Below are positions 1-15,700 of a stretch of DNA of 64,000 nt, piece by piece (the stretch's first letter is position 1; every line of letters starts with the position of its first letter). The stretch is from Angiostrongylus vasorum (Eukaryota > Nematoda > Chromadorea > Rhabditida > Metastrongylidae), in assembly GCA_018806985.1 (NCBI GenBank), contig JADANN010000290.1, positions 124,001 to 188,000 on the forward strand. The letters run 5' to 3'. The notes below the pieces were generated by a model. That model worked only from the letters and a program-made list of their open reading frames with translations. It was not told the DNA's origin and ran no database searches. The position numbers and the translations under genes were made by a program.

Positions 1-317
1 ACAAGTGACCATGTGCATCACAGGGTACCTCTGAGCATTGCGCTATGCGCACATTTATCTGTTATAATGGTTAATGTAAAATTCTGCAGCCATCTTGTTT
101 TGTTAGGCACCACTGCATTTTCTTATCAAAACAGCGTAAGTTTTTTTTCACTCTTCGGCGGAGTGAAGGGAAGAGAATGAGTTCACCAAAGCGGCAATCC
201 GTACCCATAGCAAATCTACCCTTCGTGCTAGCTTGGTCGATTTAAGCTTACTAATTGATTTGCTTGAATGACTTTAAGGATTGCGGACAAACACATTTTA
301 TTTTTTTATGTTTTCTA

Positions 318-600
318 CGAGATGCGTGTGACGCAGTGGTCGGAGACGCTCTGCAATACACACACGGAATCGATCCCCGCGCCGGTGGCTCACCAAGCTT
401 TCAATTCCTCCGAGGCCGGCAAATTGGTGCCGGACTTGTCTGGGAGGATAGCAGCACTGGGTCGATACATCGATACCCCCACCACAAGTGATTGTTAAGA
501 CCAGATATGCAATCAGTCACCTCCAAAGATGCTTAGTGAAGTCGAATGCATGGCGCATCACTCAGAGATTGATCAACGCCGAGAACTTTATCCTTTTTTA
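318..600 (+). repeat. Family A tRNA-derived SINE
   Basis: A tRNA-like head (GTGACGCAGTGGTCGGAG as A box; AATCGATCCC as degenerate B box) is followed by the shared body (GGATAGCAGCACTGG, TCGAATGCATGGCGCATC) and the tail CTTTATCCTTTT. Forward copy in the intron before the first visible INTS3 exon. Bases 1-55 are the head of another, reverse copy cut by the window edge. Confidence 0.75.
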
Positions 601-759
601 TGGTTTTTTACGGAGATTATGTGATCTGAAACGGTTGTGAAATTTTACTGGTTTGCTGAAGTTTCAAATTCTTGCTCTAAATACGTTAACTAGCAGGGGC
701 TTAATCTCCGTAAACGAACTATTTCTTGCGTTCCTAATTCAAAAAGCTTTTTTCTTTAG

Positions 760-3700
760 CAATCGTTTTACGGATGCACTTATGCTTGGTCGCGAACTGC
801 TGTTAATACTAATGCGGCTAGCGAAGATACCTCAAATCAATTTGATTTGGGTTGATCTCATCACAAATCCAACGAAATTTGGACTAAACGATGGTGAGGA
901 GTTAAAAGAAAACAAAGAAATTGGGATACAGTTATTTTCGATAAAACTTTTTTTCTTCGGATCTTTTCTTGAATGAGTAGTATTTATTTGCCTTTAGGAG
1001 TTTTTTACTTAAGGAGTTGAAGATCTTTTCCGATCAAATGCGAATTTTTATGGTGTCCGCCTATCTGCAGAAATGGCGAAAAAGTTAGAATTCATCATAT
1101 GCCAATGCAAACCAAATACGCAAGACAAGCATTTTGAATGGTTTTCAAATACGGTAAGTAATTTCAGCTTGCCTTTTTTATCGACTGGTTTCACTACTTC
1201 AATTCTATTTGTTGTTGAAGTTTTTTCTAGCAGTTGTTTTTTGATGATTTGACTCGTTTGATGATTTTTGAAATATAGTTTTTAAGTCAACTGATAGGTA
1301 TTTCGCAAAAGTTCAGTTTTTCCGCGGGCCCGACGGACCCAGTCTTCGTGCTGAGGCCATACGCTATGTGCTGTATTTCTTTAAACCAGACATGCCAACG
1401 CATGTTTTGGAAGCTCGTGGCCACTTTCTTTACTATCTCTTGACAACAATCCCTCCTAATGTGAGTTCATTTTGACACCAACGAATTACAACTAAGTAAA
1501 TTCTATTCGTCATATTCCTACTTATGTGGTTACATTAGCGAGTTTCAACAGCATCTCAGGCCATCACGAACAGTATTTGTTGGGAATGTGAATAGCTGTT
1601 GTGAATGCGACTATTCGGCATTTTGGTGAGGGAATCTGGAATGGAGGGCCATGAACGATTGTCGTAGTTAGTAACGGCTATCGTTTTAACGATCCATTGT
1701 CGAGAAACCGCGCACATTTTCGCCGTCATGGTGATTCACTGACTGCTCATATATTAGTAGTGAATATGCTCTACCGTTAAGTGCAAATCATTTGTTGATA
1801 TAGTCATTCCTGCCTGGTAAAGTTACATTTCTCGTTTGGTGGACATGTTGTTGCTCCAATCCATTCTTTTTGAAGTCTACTATCGGTGAAGAAATGCGTA
1901 GCTTCTGTTAACGAGTATCAAGCACTGCAATACAATCAGTGCACAATCAGTTGTATTCTACACCCTGGCTAGTCTTATCGTATGATATCTGTGGCATTGA
2001 GTGCAGAAAGTGGAGTGCTTAGAGATGCTGCTGAATGCGTAGCCTATGCCCATTGTTCGACTCTGCTCTGGGCGAACCAAATCCCCTTACTTTAACATCG
2101 GTAACGGGGTGCAATACTTGTGTGGGAAAAGCTCTCTCTGATACGCATAGGGATGACGACTGCTTCTAATGAAGATCTGAGAGCGCTCCAACAGGCTTTT
2201 CTCAGGATTTAGGAGAATAACAGAGAGAAGTAGCAGTCAAACTATACGCAAATCCGAATTCCATGGCGGATGTTGGATGCAAGGCAGCGAACCAAATGAA
2301 AGAAGTACTGAGATTCGCGCAATATTTGATGATGGGTCATATAAAATAAATAGCAGTGGTGGCATCACATCAGGACAAGTACCATTCATTGTTGGTTCTA
2401 TTCATAGGCTTACTTTTTCGTTGTTATGAAAAAGTCTGCTATGGCAAATCTTTTGACGCCTTCTTCATCTTTGAAACACCAGTGATTCGAGTCGGGTGTT
2501 CACAGCAATTATTTTTTTGCGGTGTCGGTCTTCATAGACGCATCGAATCGAATCCAGTAAAAGTGGAAAACCGCAAGAATTCATAAAGAGGGAGAGTGTG
2601 CAAAAACGTTAACAACAATAGAGAGGTTTCTATAACAGCCTCTTTTAAGTCCATCAATAAATAAATTGTTGATTATTCATACAAAGGCTAAACGGAAGTT
2701 GGTTTTCAAAATGAACAGCTTTGTTAATTTAGCTGTCTGTTAGATCTCCATATATTTTTTGAGTTGTTCGCTACAACTTTTCAATTTAACGGCAAAAATA
2801 AATTAAGGATAAAGTTCGTGGCATTGATCAATCCCTTAGGGATGCGCCATGCATTCGACTTCATTAAGCATCGTTTGGAGGTGAATGAATGCTTATCTGG
2901 CCTTTACAATGACTCGGGGTAGCCTACCGATGTATCGACCCGTGCTACTATCCTCCTAGACAAGTCTGATACCAATTTGGCAACCCCATATGGATGGAAG
3001 CCTTGGTGTGCCGTATGCGCGGGAATCGGTCCATGTGTATTGCAGGGCGCCTCCGACCACTGCGCCACACGCGCCCCTAGTTTAACGGTATGGTCATAAT
3101 ATTGGATAAGAAATAGCTATGCATGCAAACAAGATTCTGGGAAAATCTTGTCATTATTCATCACCACAAAGTCACGGATGCGTACTTTAGAATAGGAAGA
3201 TGTGGAAGTAATGATTAACATGTGATCACCACCTGAAGTAGTTGGTGCTACGTAGTACTAATTAAGCGAACACCTAAAGGATGCCCGATGCCTGGTATTT
3301 TACTCCAAAACACTTTTTTGTGGTTAGGAAGACGAGCCACGTGTCTTTTTTTTGAATCGTGAAGCACAATAGATGCAAATGAAGTCGTTCTTGACGTCAG
3401 CTTGATTCCCTCGCTGTTCCACATCTAATTCTTCGCTTCATTTGTTGTTGTAAGGTACCTACTGTTATGAGTTGTTTTGTTTATACGTACTATTGTGAGA
3501 CGCATATTATACCCCACACCTCACAATGGTGCCTCGGCTATCTGCGATCAACTACTGAATTTTTCACCACCTGACCGGAACTTAACTGTTTAAACGGGTT
3601 AGAACTGATCTTCAGCCTATGAAATTATGTTATCACACTTTATTTCAGATTCTGAAAAATGACATCAAGTGACTTGTTTCTGTTTTAGTCTGATGTTGAA

Positions 3701-6700
3701 CAACAATGGTGTAAAAATGCTGTATGGTTCGATTGGCTGACGTATGATGTGCATACGTCTGTACAATTCATTGAACCTGTCATGAGCATGGTCAGGCAAG
3801 CATTGATCAATGCTCCAATGAAGGCTACCTCATTGTTGGAATATGTCTGTAGGGTATGTGTTTTTCCAGTTTTTCGGATTTCTGCGGTTTGTACTTGTAT
3901 TCGACTGCTAATCAATCCATCATTTCAGGCTATTACTCTCATGTACCCTGCACGTGCTGATTTGTTTAAAAAGGCAGCAAATGATGCTATGCATGCCGTC
4001 CACGAGTATTATAGCGGGTGAGTATGTTCATTTATGTTAGACGTTCTGAAAAAAGATTATTTGTGGTCATAGATTTGTTCATCATCAAATAATGTTATTC
4101 TGAACTTACTTATTTGGATACTTGGGTGGCCCGTCCTCACTAGTTCTACAGGCCCCAGCATAATCTCCATTTTTTTGGCATTTTGCTGGCTTAGCCATTG
4201 TGGTTCCCTGGAGTCCGAGGACAGCCTGTCCAAAGTCTGCCCCAACTCGTCACCGCTACGGGCAGTCGCCGCCCTCGTGGACCAGAAGAGGCAGATTTGC
4301 CACCACGCGCCTAGTTTGGTACCAGGACGATTACGGATCCTCGTTTTGGTTTACCCTTAGTTGGGCTTCCTGATGGAAATGCTGGACTCCTCAGCCTGGG
4401 AGCTCCTGCCAAGGGGATGAATCCCCACGCTGTAAATCGCAGGCGGTCATCCAGGAGCACCTCCCAGCTACGGTGAGACGGTAAACGATAGGGAGGTATT
4501 CTGAAATTGCTAGTAATCATTATCTGTATGTCCTAATTCACAACATTTGTTCGTAACACCAAGTTAATGCATATTCTAGTTTTTCTAAATTCTGAAGTAC
4601 AAGCAACAATGATCCAGTATGATCATGATTTAGAGGTTTATTGGCAATTTTGGATAATCCACGAATAGAGCGAAGTATACGTGATTTGATACGAGAAACG
4701 TTTGCCGATTACTTTTCTCGTATCACAACTTTACCATCAGCTACACATCAACCAGCACCATTAATCCCTTCGTCTTCTCCTTCCTCACAGCCACCAACGT
4801 CAAGGTTGGCTTTCATTTGTGATGTTTTGCGTAAATATTTGCAGAATTTTAGCTCAAATGTACTATATTTTGGTGATATGTCGCTTACTAAGTAGATTAA
4901 TACATTTTAGACCAGTAGCGACAACCGCCTCGAATTCAAACCATACATCGGTAATCAAAGAGAAAATACGGCTGAAAGACGGAGAAAAGAACAAAGAAAA
5001 TGATCGGGACGAAAGGGAAAGGAGTAAGCAGAGTAAGACACCAAGCCCACCGAATGGCACCGTAATTGCAGAGCTGGAGGAAGTAAGCGACTTGGACATA
5101 ACTATATCTCATTTCTGAAGCATTTGACGAACTCTAAACTTAGTACATTTTTTATAATCGGTTGAGGAAGTCTAAGAAGGGATTCGGTTTTAACTTTCCA
5201 GCAAATGCTGTTCTCAGATTACTTGATTAACTATTTTCTTAAGCCGGTAGTTTCTATTACTTTAAAAAATGTAGATCAAGAAGAAGAAGCGAGAAGAGGA
5301 AATCGATGACTTGGTAGAGCAATTACGAGACGATTTCAAAGCCACCATGATGTCTTTACGGTAGGTTTTGTTGTTTAACCCTTAATAGTAGTTAGAGAAT
5401 TTAAAAAAGAGATTTAGATTTAAACGTGTTTACAAAGTACGTAGTATGAGTTGCTTCATGAAGCTGTTTCTGTTTTTCTTTATAAGGTATTTTATAAACC
5501 TGTACGTGTTTTGCCGTTAAATCCATTTAATATTCGATATTCAAAAAGCTGTAGACGATTTTTACTTAAAATTCTCTGTTTTTTAAGAGAAACTTTCCGT
5601 GAGACCGAGGATGACAGTGAGCGTGGTGAAGCAGTGCAACGATTATTGCAAAAGCTCCTTGAAAATGTTCTGTTTTACCACCAATTGTATTTTTCTCCTA
5701 ACTATCTTAATAATTGGGTTGATGGGGAAGGTGGTTACATTTTTTTTAAAGCAAACGTCTTATTGCAATGTCCACTTACTTCAGTGCACAGCTAACCAGT
5801 GGTGTACTCGCCATCTTCTTCGAAGACCTTTCAATATCTTTCCAACAATTACATAACATATCCACCGTAGTTTCGGAATTTCTGGACATAGTGTCCAGAA
5901 GATTTTTGTAAGCTTCTCCAGTGGTGAAACTCTGTCCTCCCGTTGATCGTCTAGTGATCTATCTTGATTTTCCAACTGCACTCATCGAATTTTGCTACTT
6001 CAAATCCGTTGCGAAAAAAATGTTTTGTGCGAACGCGGTGGTCCGATCATATGTGAACTTTTGGGACAACAGCGACATCGATGAAGCAGTTTCTCCAGTT
6101 TACTGTGATGTGGTCAATTTTGTTATAGTGCTCACCTATGTGAGACTCCCACATCCAACCTTGAGAGCGAGGCTATTGGAATACCGCTTAACTGCGTAAG
6201 GTTTCGGTCATTATGTTAGACATAAACAGCCATTGATCATGTCCATACCAGCACTGCGTGGCTTCCGATGTGATATTCATCATACAGTTCTCTAGGTCTT
6301 GTCTTAATGTTGAAGTTGCCACTGATGATGCTCTTACCTGCACCACCTGTAGTCCCGTTGATCGTTGATCCTGGAGTAACTCGAGCGTGCGCCAATAAAT
6401 CATTAATTTCTCACTGTCGCGTGCAAGAACAGCCCAGTGGGTTCGGCTCGCTATAGGGACTCTTTGAGCATCATGTCTTTCTTCCAGGGTTTTCGTGATG
6501 GCTGTTGTCCACAGGTTGTTGTCCATACGCATTACATCTGAGGCCGAGCTGATCTTCAACACTTTGGCATGTAGAATGACGTGTTTAATTCTAGATTGGA
6601 ACTTCTGATCTTTTTCCCTCACTTGTGTGACACGGGGAGCTCTCGGCATCGTCCTTTCAACTGCGCCTTCCATAACGTTGTGCGATATTTCTTCCTGTTC

Positions 6701-9700
6701 ACGTATCGAATACGTTTCCGATGCGCACGTTAAGGCAGGAAGAATCTTGGAGTCGAAAATTCTCTTGATTACATCCTCGATGCTCCTAAAAGCTCCCCAA
6801 GCCGCTCGTTTCCTCCTGCTCAACTCTGGAGCTAAGTCGTTCATCATGCTCATTCCCCCCTACATTGATGTAACTGCAGCATTCGGAGATAGTCATTCCG
6901 TTGGGCGTGAATGGAGCATACACAACCAATCTGTTCCTCATAAACATCGTTTTTTACGGGAATCACTCGAAGACCAGCCTTTTTACAGGCGTTATCAATG
7001 TCGACAAGCATTCATTCCGCTTGGCCAATGTTTGTCGTTATAAGAACGATGTCATCAGCAAAGCAAAAGTGAACTAATTTGTCCCATTCCAATGTTGGCA
7101 CAATGTTCACGAGAGTGGCGGTAAGTAATTTTGGCGAGATGGTACCGCCATGCCTAACCCATCCTTTGACGTCGATGTTAATATCATTGTGCAGTGGTGA
7201 TATCTTGGTTGTGAAATTTTTATACAACTCACGAAGAATCATTATGTGCTGAGACGAGACTCTCTGACTGTCCAGGACTTCTATGACTTCTTCTATCTCA
7301 ACTGTGTCAAAAGCCTTCTTGAAATGGGTGAATGTGAAACAAAACCGTTTTTTTTTACTCTCGTGACACTTCAATGAATTTGTTATCAAAGGTGGAAGGT
7401 ATATTCAACGAGGAATATCAACCAAAACATTTCGCCGAAGTTTTCACCGAATCGCCACATATGCTTTGAACAGGTGCTCTGGTTAGAACATGCGCATATC
7501 GGCTTTGTTTCTATCTCGATCTGTCATAATCGCTGTTTAAGAGATAATGGTTGCTGTCCCATATTTCAGTGTTTTTTTCTTTTGAATGGCTCCGAAAAAT
7601 AAATGTTCCTTCGAAAATCGTCGAAATCAGATGTTTTTGAACGAAATTTTCTAAACTACACGACAGGTGGATGTGTCAATTATATCCTTTCCCATATGCG
7701 AAGCACATTTAGTGCTTGTTGTTGAGTCGATGCGTTTTGACTTTTCGGAAATTGAGGAAATTGCTTCATAGATAATGCACTTACATTTTACCTACGATCT
7801 GACGTTACATGTTATGTGGATGCCAACACTTTTTCCTCTCGATTAGTTGCCTCGTATTAGAATCCTTGGAAGTCTAGAACTTTGCGTGTGAGTTCGGGTA
7901 CCACCTGAGAACTCTGTGTTCTTCATGAATTTCTGTTGGTTACTGGTCGAGTTGATTCTCATTCGATTCCTGGGTTCGATCACAGTGTTCCCAAGTCTCT
8001 CATTGTAGGCGACGGCCTTTGTGGATCTCAGGGAGCTTTGCAGACAAGTCTGGTACCAATCTGCGTTTCTAGGAGGATGAGAACCTTAACTTGGCTGAGT
8101 GACCAAGGACCAGGCATAATATGTACATATATCAGTTATCCGTCTTTGTATTTAAAAGTCACTTTTTTCATTTTTTTTGCTGTTTTATCCGTTTTTTATT
8201 TAATTGCTAAATTTTAGGAGGATTCCATTGACGACGAACAGTTAGAGCTGGTAGCTCATAGTGTTCAGCTTGTGATGGGTGGCCCAGTTGATGGCAGTCG
8301 CCGATCGATTCTTCCTGATCCAGTAACTGAGGATGCGTTGGCTGATTCATTCGCCCATCCGTTATTTATCATATTTCGTAACCTTTGGTAAGCAAATTCC
8401 TGTGAATTCTTTATCTGATGACAAAGCAATCAAAAAACCCAACTGTTTTATTCATATGCTTCATTGATCAATGAATGGGGAATCTAAAAATCGTATTGAT
8501 TTCTTTTCATGTTTTTTTTTCTACCGTTCAGCCTCTTGTTCTAGTTATACTCCTGATACGGATGCCACAACACGGTCACTTATGGTGAACATGATTGCCA
8601 CGATGCGTGATTACGATAACACAGTCACTTATCTTATGCTGTTTTTCATAAAGGTAACTTTAACGCGACAACGTCGACTCAACTTTTGTAAAAATTGATA
8701 TTTTTTAACACGTTCGCGATGATGTGCAAGTGGCGAATGTGCAAAGGTTCGAGAGTTTACCCAGTACAAATGTTGTACTAGGCATTGTCCAAGAAAAGAC
8801 ACATTTTCGAATAATATCTAGTGACTCAATAACATACAAAGAACCAGCTGAGAGCAAGGCGAAACGAAGGACGCGCGTGGTGTGGTGGTGAACGCTTTAG
8901 TTCCCGGAAAATATAATAACATGTTCGATCCCCATCGCAGAAACCTACCGTTCACAGTTTTTGCAAATATCTCAGCATCATTGTAGTTGATTTCGCATAA
9001 TATCGTGCCGTGAAAATTATAGTAGGCAGTAAATAAGGAGAAGCTGACATTGTACAAAGAACATTTTCGGAGCGGTTACTTTGTCAAGCCACAGATACAT
9101 GTAACGATACGAATTGAGTCCTGTGCACTGCTCAACTAACAAGAAAAGAGGTTGCTTCCCATGAGACGGGCACTGTAAATAACACATTTTTCCCCCAATG
9201 TTTTAAAGATTGAGAATAGGGAATATTTTTTGTGTGATCAATACATTTGTCCATATTTTTGCTTTTTATCTTTTACATATCTTAAAACTTTTATCATTTC
9301 AAAATAGGAAACATTTAAATACCACCTAGCCTTTATATCAACGACTTCGTCGCTGCATTCAATAGGACGAAAACTAAGGGTAATTGAGTACGTTTCTTAT
9401 AGGCAAATGATGGGCTAAGCAGTGAGTGTATCTCATGTTATCGCGATGTGGCACGTGCTAGAGAGGAAGAAATTGAGACGTTGATAACAGCTGATTTGCA
9501 GGTAAGAGACCTATTTATGTTCACGTTTTTTTACAGTGTTTGTTTTGCAGAATTCAGATAACTCTTGCCTTTTAATACTACCTACTTGGATATTTGGATG
9601 GCCCTTCCTCACTGGTTGTACGGGGCCCTCTGCATAATCTCCACTTTTTCGGAGTTTTGCTGGTTTAGCTATTGTGATTCCCTGAAGTATTGTGTTTAAT

Positions 9701-12700
9701 AAGGCAAAAGTCTGCCACAGGTCGTCACCACCACAGTTAGTCGCCACCTTTCTGGATCAGAGCGAGATTTACCACCATTGCTAACCAGCTTGATACCAGG
9801 ACGGTGGTGGACCCTGGCATTGGTTTACCCTTAGCTGGGCTTCATAATGGAAACGCCGGGCGCCTTCTCAGCTTGGAAGACCTTGCCGGGGATGAAACTC
9901 CCCGCTGTATATCGCAGTCCGAAACCCAGAAACACCTCCTAGCCACAATGAGGTAGTTGGCCGTTGAGAGGTGCCTTTTAATACCTATATATTATTGTCT
10001 TCCTGTAATTATTCACTTGGTTATCTTCTAACCGTCAGCCGTTGGTTGTATTCTATTATGTAACAAGTCAGTACTACTGTCATATTCCTATGTGGCATAT
10101 TCTAAAGAAAATGGAAGAACGCGTTTGATAGGTAAAAGTATTACTGCTCTTAATACTGCATGACAAGTGCATTTATCTTGAAATATATGGAAATGTGGTT
10201 AAGTTACATGTGTTGCCATTATTATGGATTGTTATTGAAGCTTAATGTTTCATGTTATTTTTTCGCATTATTACAGCAATGTGCGGTAGACGATGAGCGA
10301 TTATTTGCTTTCCTTGTTCCTTATGTATTTCAAAAACTGGATGTTGAAGCCGGTGCAAGTGCGTCGGTAAGTGATTTCCTGTTAAGTAGCAAATACTATG
10401 TTATAACTGTACTAAGTTCTCTCGTAATTCACTAGTTTAAATGTTTTTGGTAGATTATGCATTTTTTAAACTATCTGTATATATGGCGGAATCTTCCGAT
10501 ATAGCGCAGGAAAGTGAAGCGTTACTTCCTCACATGGTTGCAGTAAATTCTCGGTGAAAACATAATACAGGCTACTTCATACGATTTCTTGAAAAATATT
10601 TTACAGACCTCATGAACACATTGGCGATGACATTAGTTGCACATGAACTGTGCGTTTTGGGACAAACTAGTCTACATGGGGAATATATAACCTATGTTCT
10701 TTTCTATTTTTTTGTTTTACTGTACAGATCTTCTTGCTCTATATTTTGTTACCATTCGGTGGGCTTCTTAGCGCTGGCAGATGTCGCGGTGGGCGCAAAC
10801 CGAGAAGATCTTTGTTCTACACTTAATTGTTAACATGAAACACTTTTTGAACAGGTTAATTCGTTTCGTTTGAACTCTATGGCAGGTTCTCTTATGTGCT
10901 TTCGACTTGCACACTGAGATTCGCAATATACGCCATTTTATCGCTACAGCTGGGTGGTAAATCACTGAAGGGACTTCTTTGAAAGTATCTTTAATATATA
11001 GACGATTTATGCATTCCACACAATCCGCGTTCATCACTGTGTTTCAGAATATCTGTTTTTTACAAACATTGCATAGTCTCATCTTTTTTTCCCATAAACT
11101 CAATCTTAATCTTGTAGCCTCTCACTGATGCTGTAGACGTTGCGCTAAAAACGCATATGTACCGCGTTTCTTAAAATCAACACTTTTTACACACTCTTTA
11201 GTCGTCAGAACCCTCAACTTTTGCAACACAAACTTTTTACGCAGATTTTGCATGAACTAGAACTATTGCAGTGCCCCAGTATTTACAGTTTACAATTGTC
11301 ACATGTAGTTTTACAGCCTATAGCTTCTTCAGTAAAGCCTTTCCCTGGTGTTTATTGAAACAGTCTAAGCAAAAATAAGTGTGCTTTAGTTACATCTAGT
11401 TCTAACATACTTGGCATGTAGTCCAGCTGATTTAGCGTCATAGCGTCTATATAACCTTTGAGAACTATCAGCAAAATACAACTATAGTGACGCTGAGATG
11501 TTTGCAAAACTCCGGACCGCAGGTGTCTGCGGCGGTGATCAAACCCTATTACCCTTTACCCTTTATTACCTTCTCCGAGATCTAACATGTTCACCACCAC
11601 ACCATGCATGTCACTATCAGCAGTAACCCGTCAACGGGATTGATCTTGGGAGCTTTCGCATTTCTCTGAGCCGTGGTTTATAACGATGTTCGATCCCCTC
11701 TCCGTCGCAGACATCTGCTCTCCGGAGTTTTGCAAGTATCTCAACATCGTTATAGTTGTATTTCACATCATATCCTGCCATGAAAAACGAATAGGCAGTA
11801 AGTAAGGAAAGTAATAATATCAGTATTATCTCAGCATTTTTTGTAAATGTTGACTACGATCCTAGAGGACGTAACAGCTTGACGGCGTGGATACTTGCGC
11901 TCTGTCCATACGAAGCAGATTCGAGTAGGCTTATGCCTTGAACTGATGCATCCGCATCTCTTGGCAGAACTTAACAACTAATGACATAAATAAGTAGGAA
12001 TACAACTCGAATAATGCCTCAGTCGTGAAAGCCTAACGGTTCTCATCATAAGACACAGATCGATGACTATTTTGACCATGTCAGCGGTCAGAATTCTTCT
12101 TCTCCTTTATTCGCTGTGAAGAATGTAGTTATAGTACTTTGGTTGGATATGTTGACGAATTTTTATATGGCACTCATGATTTGCAAATGTTTGAAAACCA
12201 TGCGACAATACACAGATCTTAATGGATGCGTAAGAATCACGACTCGGACCAGCTAATCTTTTCATCTCCTCAGCGGTTGTGGGATGCATGGCTTATTTTT
12301 CTCTTTTCCATAACTCTTGGTCCATTCTCCGAAAGACTTCAGACTTTTGTCGATGAAAAGCGGAAAAGACTTTTTTGGTTTACTTTTAATTAGCCGTCAA
12401 TCGAAAGTGAAGTTTAATTTGTCTGCTACCGACGCGATTCAAGCCTATAGAATTCGATTCTTGAACAATAATTGATTGTTAATTCATCTCCAATCATTCA
12501 CATGATTCGTCGTATGGGACTGACTTGTATAGAAAACAGAAAACACCGGAGTACACCTCGCGTATCTTATGGAACTTTAAACATTGAAGACTTATATTAT
12601 ATTTAGGTTATGAAGAGCACTGAGGCTACTAATAAAGACTTCAGAAAAATCGGTTTTACAGCTAAAAGTAAGCAGAAAGGACGCAGTCATTAAACAGAGT

Positions 12701-15700
12701 GGGTTTTGGACGGAACGTTGCACATATTACTCACCGCATGAGCGTCGTCGCCGATGTATTAATATTGAGTAGCCATGAAAGATTATTAATGAAACGATTT
12801 GCGTAACACTGAACCCAACAACACAAATAACAAGTCTAAACGTTGTGCCTGTTATAATACGGACGTTTTGCAGGTGTTCAATGTAGTCTGCTCGCACATC
12901 GATGCTCGTCAAATTATGCAGTTGATTGGAGAAATTGTCAGGTATTTTTTGTAGTGTTAATATGGATTAGGCATGATATTCAACTAATAAGGACCTAATT
13001 GGGCGCGTGGGGCACAGTGGTCAGAGGAGCCTTTGCAATACACACATGGGATCGATTCCCGCGCCCGTGGTTCACCAAGCCTTCCATCCCTTCGAGGTTG
13101 GCAAATTGGTACCAGACTTGTCTTGGAGGATAGCAGCACTGACTAGGTACATCGGTGATATGCATCAGCTATGCATTCAGTCACCTCCAGCGATGCCCTA
13201 ATTAAGTCGAATGCATGATGCACCCGCAGGGGGATTTATCAACGCCAAGAGCTTTATCTTTTATTTTTCTAAGGATCTGATGCTACTTATTAATTCAACT
13301 TTAGTACTTCTTTGACAAAACGAGGTCTTCAACAACTGCCAAATTTTCTTCCATAATTAGACCACTTAAACTAAGGTTCTGACAAACTTGTGGGATAAAC
13401 GATTCAGCGCACCTGGGCCAACTAAACCTTCCACACTATCAGGATCAGAAAATTGGTACCAGATTTGTTTTGGTGTGTGAAAACACTGAACTGATACATT
13501 GGTAGACCACCATAGGCCACTGCATATGCCTGATGTGCATTCACTCGCCTGTAGGATGCTTGATGAAGTCAGATGAACGGCCCAAGCCTCAAGCACTGAT
13601 CAATACCGAACGCTTTCTCTGCTATCCTTTCATGCACATCCCTAGTTTTCTACGCAGATTTTTAAGGGAAAATGTGACGCTATTTCGAAAGGACTCATTT
13701 GCCCAAATTGTCTACGCATCCCTAGACTGGCCTACCACAGCACAATGGGCTTTTTGGCATTTGGGTTAGTCGTTTTATCACTACAACGAATAGAATTTTT
13801 CTTGCGAGAATAGTTCGAATTTGTCTTTCAGTACATGCTGAGGGTATACCTGGAGAATGGCTGATACAACTTCTACCCAAGTTGAAATCGTCACAGCACG
13901 CAGAAGCTGCTGCCAATGTTTTGTTGATGTTGAAAAGAGCAGGTGTTGTCTGTTCAGTATTTTTTGGGCTTATGCTCGACTCGACTGAGTTTACCGTTCA
14001 GTTACTACTGTTGTTACAAACAATATTTAGATCGCGATCCCAACATGAACATGTTGCGAGCCTTATTTTCACGGACGCCATTGTCTGATGACACGTTTAC
14101 GATTGACTGTATTAAGGCAAGTTTTATTATTCATTATTAAGTGCGTATTTAAAAAACAGTAGATTATTTTACGTGTTTCCATTTCTATACGAAATGAAAC
14201 AAATTTCAAGATTCTGATCGAAGATCCGTCGACCTGCAAGCGCGTGTCGGATAACGTAGGAAATTTGTTAAAGAAACAAATGGCTGCAGGTGACTTGCAT
14301 ATCGGCGGAGGTAATAAAGGAGCGACGAAGAAAAGTCCTCAGAAGTTATCTATGGAACAGGTGGTTCTCCATGTTTTAATAATAACTTTCTCAGTGGTGG
14401 AAAATGACTATGGTATGAATTCTGTAGTAAATAAACAATAAGTACTTTTCAAGGTTCTGGCACATCTGGAACATTTCACTCAACTTTGCCTTATGAAAGA
14501 GAAAAAAATAGCTGAGCAAATATTCTCAAATCCAACAGTTCTGGAGGCATTCACCGAGGCTGAAAAGTGGGATTTTTTCATTTTTTTCATGTGATTTGAA
14601 AATGATTATTACATATACAGTGAATCACATTGAGAAGATTCGAAAAGGCGACATAAATTTTCTCCTAATATTTCTAACCATTAGATTTGTTGCCATGGAT
14701 CTCCCTTATATGAGGGATCTCGAGCCGGTTAGTCGCGGACCAAAGGCGATCTTTGCTTACTTGACACACAGATGGCTCTAGGGAATGGACTCCCTGTTTC
14801 TGCTGCGCCGATTTGGCACATACTTTCTGTATTTGTTAGGCGTATTCATGCATGCGTGTGTGGGTGCGTTCTAGCTTGTGCAGATTGTATTCTACGAGTC
14901 AATTCGGCCAAAAGCCTGCAATCAAGTGATAGGGAAGTATATGGGAGGCGGTTAGGAGTCGCCTCCAACAAATAAGCTCCATGTCCACTCTGTCCACTCT
15001 GGGAAAGCCCTGGCAAGCTACCCGTGAGTATACCCACCCCCCATGTTCAAAGCCCAGCAGGCTATACATGGGTATCAAAATGCTAAGTAAGGTAAAAAAA
15101 ACGGGCCTCATTCCCCTGACCCCGAAAAGAGCCCCCAGTTTCGCAGCGTTGGGTAGGACGAGTGCGGAGAGGCTGCTAAAATCTCAGGGCCAATGGAAGC
15201 TGCCTGGATTTCAAAGAACTATGGTGACGATTTGTACCTACAATGCACGTACACTTGCTTCTGAGTCCTCGATAGAAGACTTGCTCATGCAAGCAAGAAG
15301 AATAAGGTACGACGTCATCGGCCTGGCGTATAAGAGAAGATCCCATCTTGTCAACGCCGTCTATGACATCGGAGAACTGTTCGTCGGAATGTGCACCAGT
15401 AGTGGAGTGGACGGCGTAGGCTTTCTCGTCAACACGAGGTTTATCCATGAACATCGATTCATTTGAACAGCTTACAATTGAGTCGGACGTTTATGATTAA
15501 AAACATGTGGATCAATACCGAATTTGACAATCTTCGTCGTTTACGCGCCGACATCAAACTATGACGAAGAAGAAGTCAAAGCGTTCTACTACATCGACTT
15601 GGAGATGTTCTACAGAGAAGACCGTGCATTCTTCAAGGTCATCATTGGAGACTTTAGTGCCAGGATTGGACTCGGAAGAACGTCTGAATAACGTCACATT

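Noticed and set aside
6627..7043. 138-residue plus-strand ORF
   Set aside because: It is the antisense shadow of the minus-strand RTE reverse-transcriptase region, where the motifs read correctly on the other strand.
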